Assembly (NCBI GenBank): GCA_024734555.1
Contig: JANPWX010020040.1
Coordinates: 858,161-922,160 of the forward strand
Origin: Trochalopteron elliotii
Lineage: Eukaryota; Chordata; Aves; Passeriformes; Leiothrichidae
DNA: 64,000 bases
Direction: 5' to 3'
In this document: positions 62,031 to 64,000 of the stretch, in pieces
Layout: every line of letters starts with the position of its first letter
Numbering within the stretch: the first letter of the stretch is position 1
Position numbers and translations under genes: made by a program
The notes under the pieces: generated by a model
What the model was told of the DNA's origin: nothing
Seen by the model: the letters and a program-made list of their open reading frames with translations, nothing else
Database searches by the model: none

Positions 62031-62037
62031 TTTCTCT

Positions 62038-62317
62038 ATGTATATAAAGATGGCCACGTTAGCAAACGGACAACCAGACAATACCAGCCTGAGTAGCAAT
62101 CACAGCAACCCCAGCACCAACGGGCATATGAACGGATTAAACCATAGTCCCGGAAACCCATCCACCATCCCAATGAAGGACCACGATGCCATTAAGCTCT
62201 TTATTGGGCAGATTCCCCGTAACCTGGACGAGAAAGACCTCAAACCGCTCTTCGAGGAGTTCGGGAAGATCTATGAACTGACGGTGCTGAAGGACAGGTT
62301 CACTGGCATGCACAAAG
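62038..62317 (+). CDS. CELF4: CELF4 (BRUNOL4) coding exon 1, partial gene
   Basis: Encodes the N-terminus of CUGBP Elav-like family member 4, a neuronal RNA-binding protein that acts on splicing, stability and translation of GU-rich mRNAs. The exon gives 93 residues plus the first base of a Gly codon. It begins [12 protein letters not shown], has a Ser/Asn-rich linker (about residues 15-45), and then enters RRM1 at about residue 48 ([20 protein letters not shown]). The RNP2 motif LFIGQI lies at residues 54-59. The exon ends ...FTGMHK at a consensus donor, AAG|GTGAGT. RNP1 (KGCAFLTY in this family) is therefore split by intron 1 and its remainder lies outside the window. The start MYIKM and the [23 protein letters not shown] stretch separate CELF4 from CELF3, CELF5 and CELF6. 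The residue 13-29 segment differs from the mammalian form as I remember it, as expected for a bird. RRM2, the linker and RRM3 are not present here. The first AUG has a weak context (T at -3 and T at +4); the AUG at codon 5 has A at -3 and G at +4. Confidence 0.93.
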
Positions 62318-62323
62318 GTGAGT
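62318..62323 (+). promoter_or_regulatory. CELF4: Splice donor of CELF4 intron 1
   Basis: The coding frame of RRM1 runs to AAG and is followed by GTGAGT, the consensus 5' splice site. After this point the frame loses RRM similarity and becomes pyrimidine-rich, low-complexity sequence. The break falls after the first base of the Gly codon of MHKG (phase 1). Confidence 0.92.
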
Positions 62324-62818
62324 TACCTCCTGAACTTTCCCGAGAGAGATCGGGAGAGAAAGGCAGGCTTCCTCTCTCTCCCTGGCTCTCTCTTTCTCTC
62401 TCTCTCTTTCCTTTCGATTTCATTTCATTTTATTTCATTTTCGGTTGGCCCGGGGGCGGAGGCGGCAGGCTGGGGGGGCAGGGAAAGAAATAATAGACCC
62501 ATCCTGGGAAGAGAAAAGCGAGAGTCAAGGCAGAGAGTCAGCTCCGTTTGGCTTATTTATTAGTATTTTTTAAATTTCTTTCCCCGCTTTTTGGGGGGGT
62601 GAGAGGCAGTTCCCGCGGAGCGCCGGGCTAGCGGCGGCGCGGGCGAGGGGCCGGCGGCAGCTGTCCGCGGTGCTGAAGCCGGAGCGGGTGTTCTGTATTT
62701 ACCTTCGGGAGCCGCTCTCCGTCAGCCCAGGGGTGTGTGTGTCCCTCTGTCTGTCCTGGGTTTGCTGGCAACCCCCGATTTTACAACTGTTCTGTATCTA
62801 GCACCCGCAGCTTTTTAT

Positions 62819-62876
62819 TTTCTTTCTTTCTTTTTTTTTTTTCTTTTTCTTCTTTTTTTTCTTTTTTTGGGGGGGG
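62819..62876 (+). repeat. Pyrimidine/T-rich tract
   Basis: A CTTT/T-rich run ends in a seven-to-eight-base G run, in early CELF4 intron 1. It is not followed by AG plus a recognisable exon, so I do not read it as a splice acceptor. Confidence 0.8.
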
Positions 62877-63497
62877 CATTTTTTTATTTTTGCCGCTGTC
62901 ACATTTATAATTTGTAGTCCTCTACAAAGCAAGAAGTGGAGGAGAGTGAGTTGCTCCGAGAGAAATATTTCATTTGGTTCTATTCAACACGGGAACAGGG
63001 ATATAAACAACAATAAAGAAACCCATCTTAAGCGGGGCAGGGGTGTGTGCACAAAATCATGGTATGTGTGCATGTGTAGGAGAAGGCAAGACAGAAAGGA
63101 CAGGTAGCAGCTTAGTTGCAGAGGGAAGAAGTCTCCAACCAGGCATATTCCAAGCACTACTTTAATGTGCCCGAAGTCCACGCTGGGAACTTTTTAGGTT
63201 TTCTCTAAAGGTAGTGGATATGAACTCCTCACACGATGCCTCACTTGCTCCATCTCTGCCCGCTCATTTCCCTGCTCAGCTTAGGCTCTCCGGAGGTACC
63301 TATCAGATTAGATGGTGCTCCGTTTTTGGGGCGGGGGAGGGTGTGTGTAGTGGGGGAGAGATGCTCAGATCCTCCGGTAGGAAAGTAGGACTCGCAGGGA
63401 GGAAGTTGAAGGGAATTTGCATGGCAGCCCCACTTAGGAGCAGGAGAGAACCAGGAGTGATATGAACCACCTTATTAACTCAGATTCTGTATAAAAA

Positions 63498-63519
63498 TGT
63501 GTGTGTGTGTGTTTATATA

Positions 63520-63552
<33 letters not shown>

Positions 63553-63553
63553 T
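63498..63553 (+). repeat. (GT)n(TA)n microsatellite in CELF4 intron 1
   Basis: About seven GT units are followed by about 20 TA units with one ACA interruption. Probably polymorphic. Confidence 0.9.
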
Positions 63554-64000
63554 AATAAAAGGGAAAAGAAAAACACCAGGTCAGAAGTGATTGGGGTGTG
63601 ACTCCAGATTTAGTGCAGGAGGAGAAAGCCTTTAGCAAGGGGCCATGGGGAGAGTGGAAGTTGGATCTTTTACAGGACAGCTTCAGTACCAGTGTCTAGT
63701 CCGGCTTGCTGGACTCCTGGCAGTGACAGTCACCAGTAATGGCATTACTGGCTTCCCAGCTTTCCAGATGCCTTGGCGAGTTGTAAATCTTGAACTTAAC
63801 GACATGTTTAGCAGGCATCTCTTCCCCCTTCCCACTCACTCCCCTCCTTGCTTCCACTGTCAGAAAATGCGAATGAAAGTATACCCTGACAGTGCAAAGC
63901 ACTAGTTTTACACAGACTAGACAAAATATTCAGGGCTCGGGGACTAGGGACTCAGACTCTAAGTTGTAGGATATTTCTTCCATCCTTTCTTGCCCATCGC

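Larger units (their letters stand above)
60439..62037 (+). promoter_or_regulatory. CELF4: Probable CELF4 proximal promoter and 5' leader
   Basis: This repeat-poor stretch lies between the assembly gap and the start codon. It changes from CpG-rich (to about 60,700) to AT-rich sequence dense in plausible factor sites, for example TGATGTCATCA near 61,083 (CRE/AP-1-like) and CTATTTATAG at 61,549-61,558 (MEF2-like). It becomes purine-repeat rich after 61,815. The transcription start cannot be placed from sequence alone. A start inside the CpG-rich zone or downstream of the TATA-like/MEF2-like site at 61,549 are both possible. No spliced upstream exon could be supported. Confidence 0.55.
62324..64000 (+). 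other. CELF4: Start of CELF4 intron 1 (continues beyond window)
   Basis: No further exon is visible. The first 400 bases are GC- and CpG-rich (notably 62,610-62,670), the downstream shore of the promoter CpG island. A pyrimidine/T-rich tract lies at about 62,819-62,876. A compound (GT)n(TA)n microsatellite lies at 63,498-63,553. Open frames here are low-complexity or short and resemble no protein I know. No CR1 or LTR sequence was recognised. Confidence 0.8.

Noticed and set aside
62840..62900. Pyrimidine tract as splice acceptor
   Set aside because: It is not followed by an exon-like open frame continuing RRM1, so it reads as low-complexity intron sequence.
1..64000. CRISPR array, tRNA/rRNA genes, bacterial or phage-type system
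   Set aside because: No regularly spaced repeats, cloverleaf sequences or rRNA landmarks were seen, and the composition and elements are those of a bird nuclear genome.

Overview
This looks like avian nuclear DNA, probably from a songbird. It is AT-rich with compact non-coding sequence. It carries several fragments of CR1, the characteristic bird LINE, a solitary LTR that I recognise as an avian ERVL-type LTR, and another LTR of a type I associate with passerines. The single recognisable protein-coding exon matches the bird/mammal RNA-binding protein CELF4 (BRUNOL4). No bacterial-type operons, CRISPR arrays, tRNA or rRNA genes were seen.

Layout: positions 1 to about 59,000 are an intergenic desert. 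It holds truncated transposable elements (CR1 at 8.5-9.3, 10.3-10.8, 16.9-17.2, 33.5-33.9 and 34.1-34.7 kb; LTR-like copies at 1.3-1.7, 6.9-7.4, perhaps 13.6-13.9, and 23.0-23.5 kb) and many microsatellites and homopolymer runs. Several AT-rich, repeat-free blocks have the texture of conserved non-coding elements (about 25.3-25.8, 28.0-28.6, 55.9-56.4, 57.7-57.9 and 58.4-58.9 kb). Two sequences closely match the CTCF core motif (42.8 and 58.6 kb). Nearly all short ORFs are random or fall in repeats. Two ORFs slightly over 200 codons (minus strand 45,988-46,602 and plus strand 51,301-51,924) are unrecognised and could be chance.

From about 59,100 the sequence turns CpG-rich, with a 388-base assembly gap at 60,051-60,438. 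This CpG-rich zone and the following 1.6 kb form the probable CELF4 promoter and 5' leader. The leader contains a perfect MEF2-type site, short upstream ORFs, and a nearly uninterrupted (GA)n/(TG)n/GA-rich block just before the start codon. CELF4 coding exon 1 (62,038-62,317) encodes 93 residues plus one base, covering the N-terminus and the first part of RRM1, and ends at a consensus splice donor. The rest of the window is the start of intron 1.

The window therefore represents the 5' end and upstream flank of one neuronal RNA-binding protein gene. In mammals CELF4 also borders a very large gene-poor region, which fits the emptiness here (family and synteny knowledge, not proven by this sequence). 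I found no convincing new multi-gene system. The most interesting points are the repeat-built CELF4 leader, which contains the kind of GU-rich sequence CELF proteins bind, the candidate CTCF sites, and the candidate enhancer blocks.
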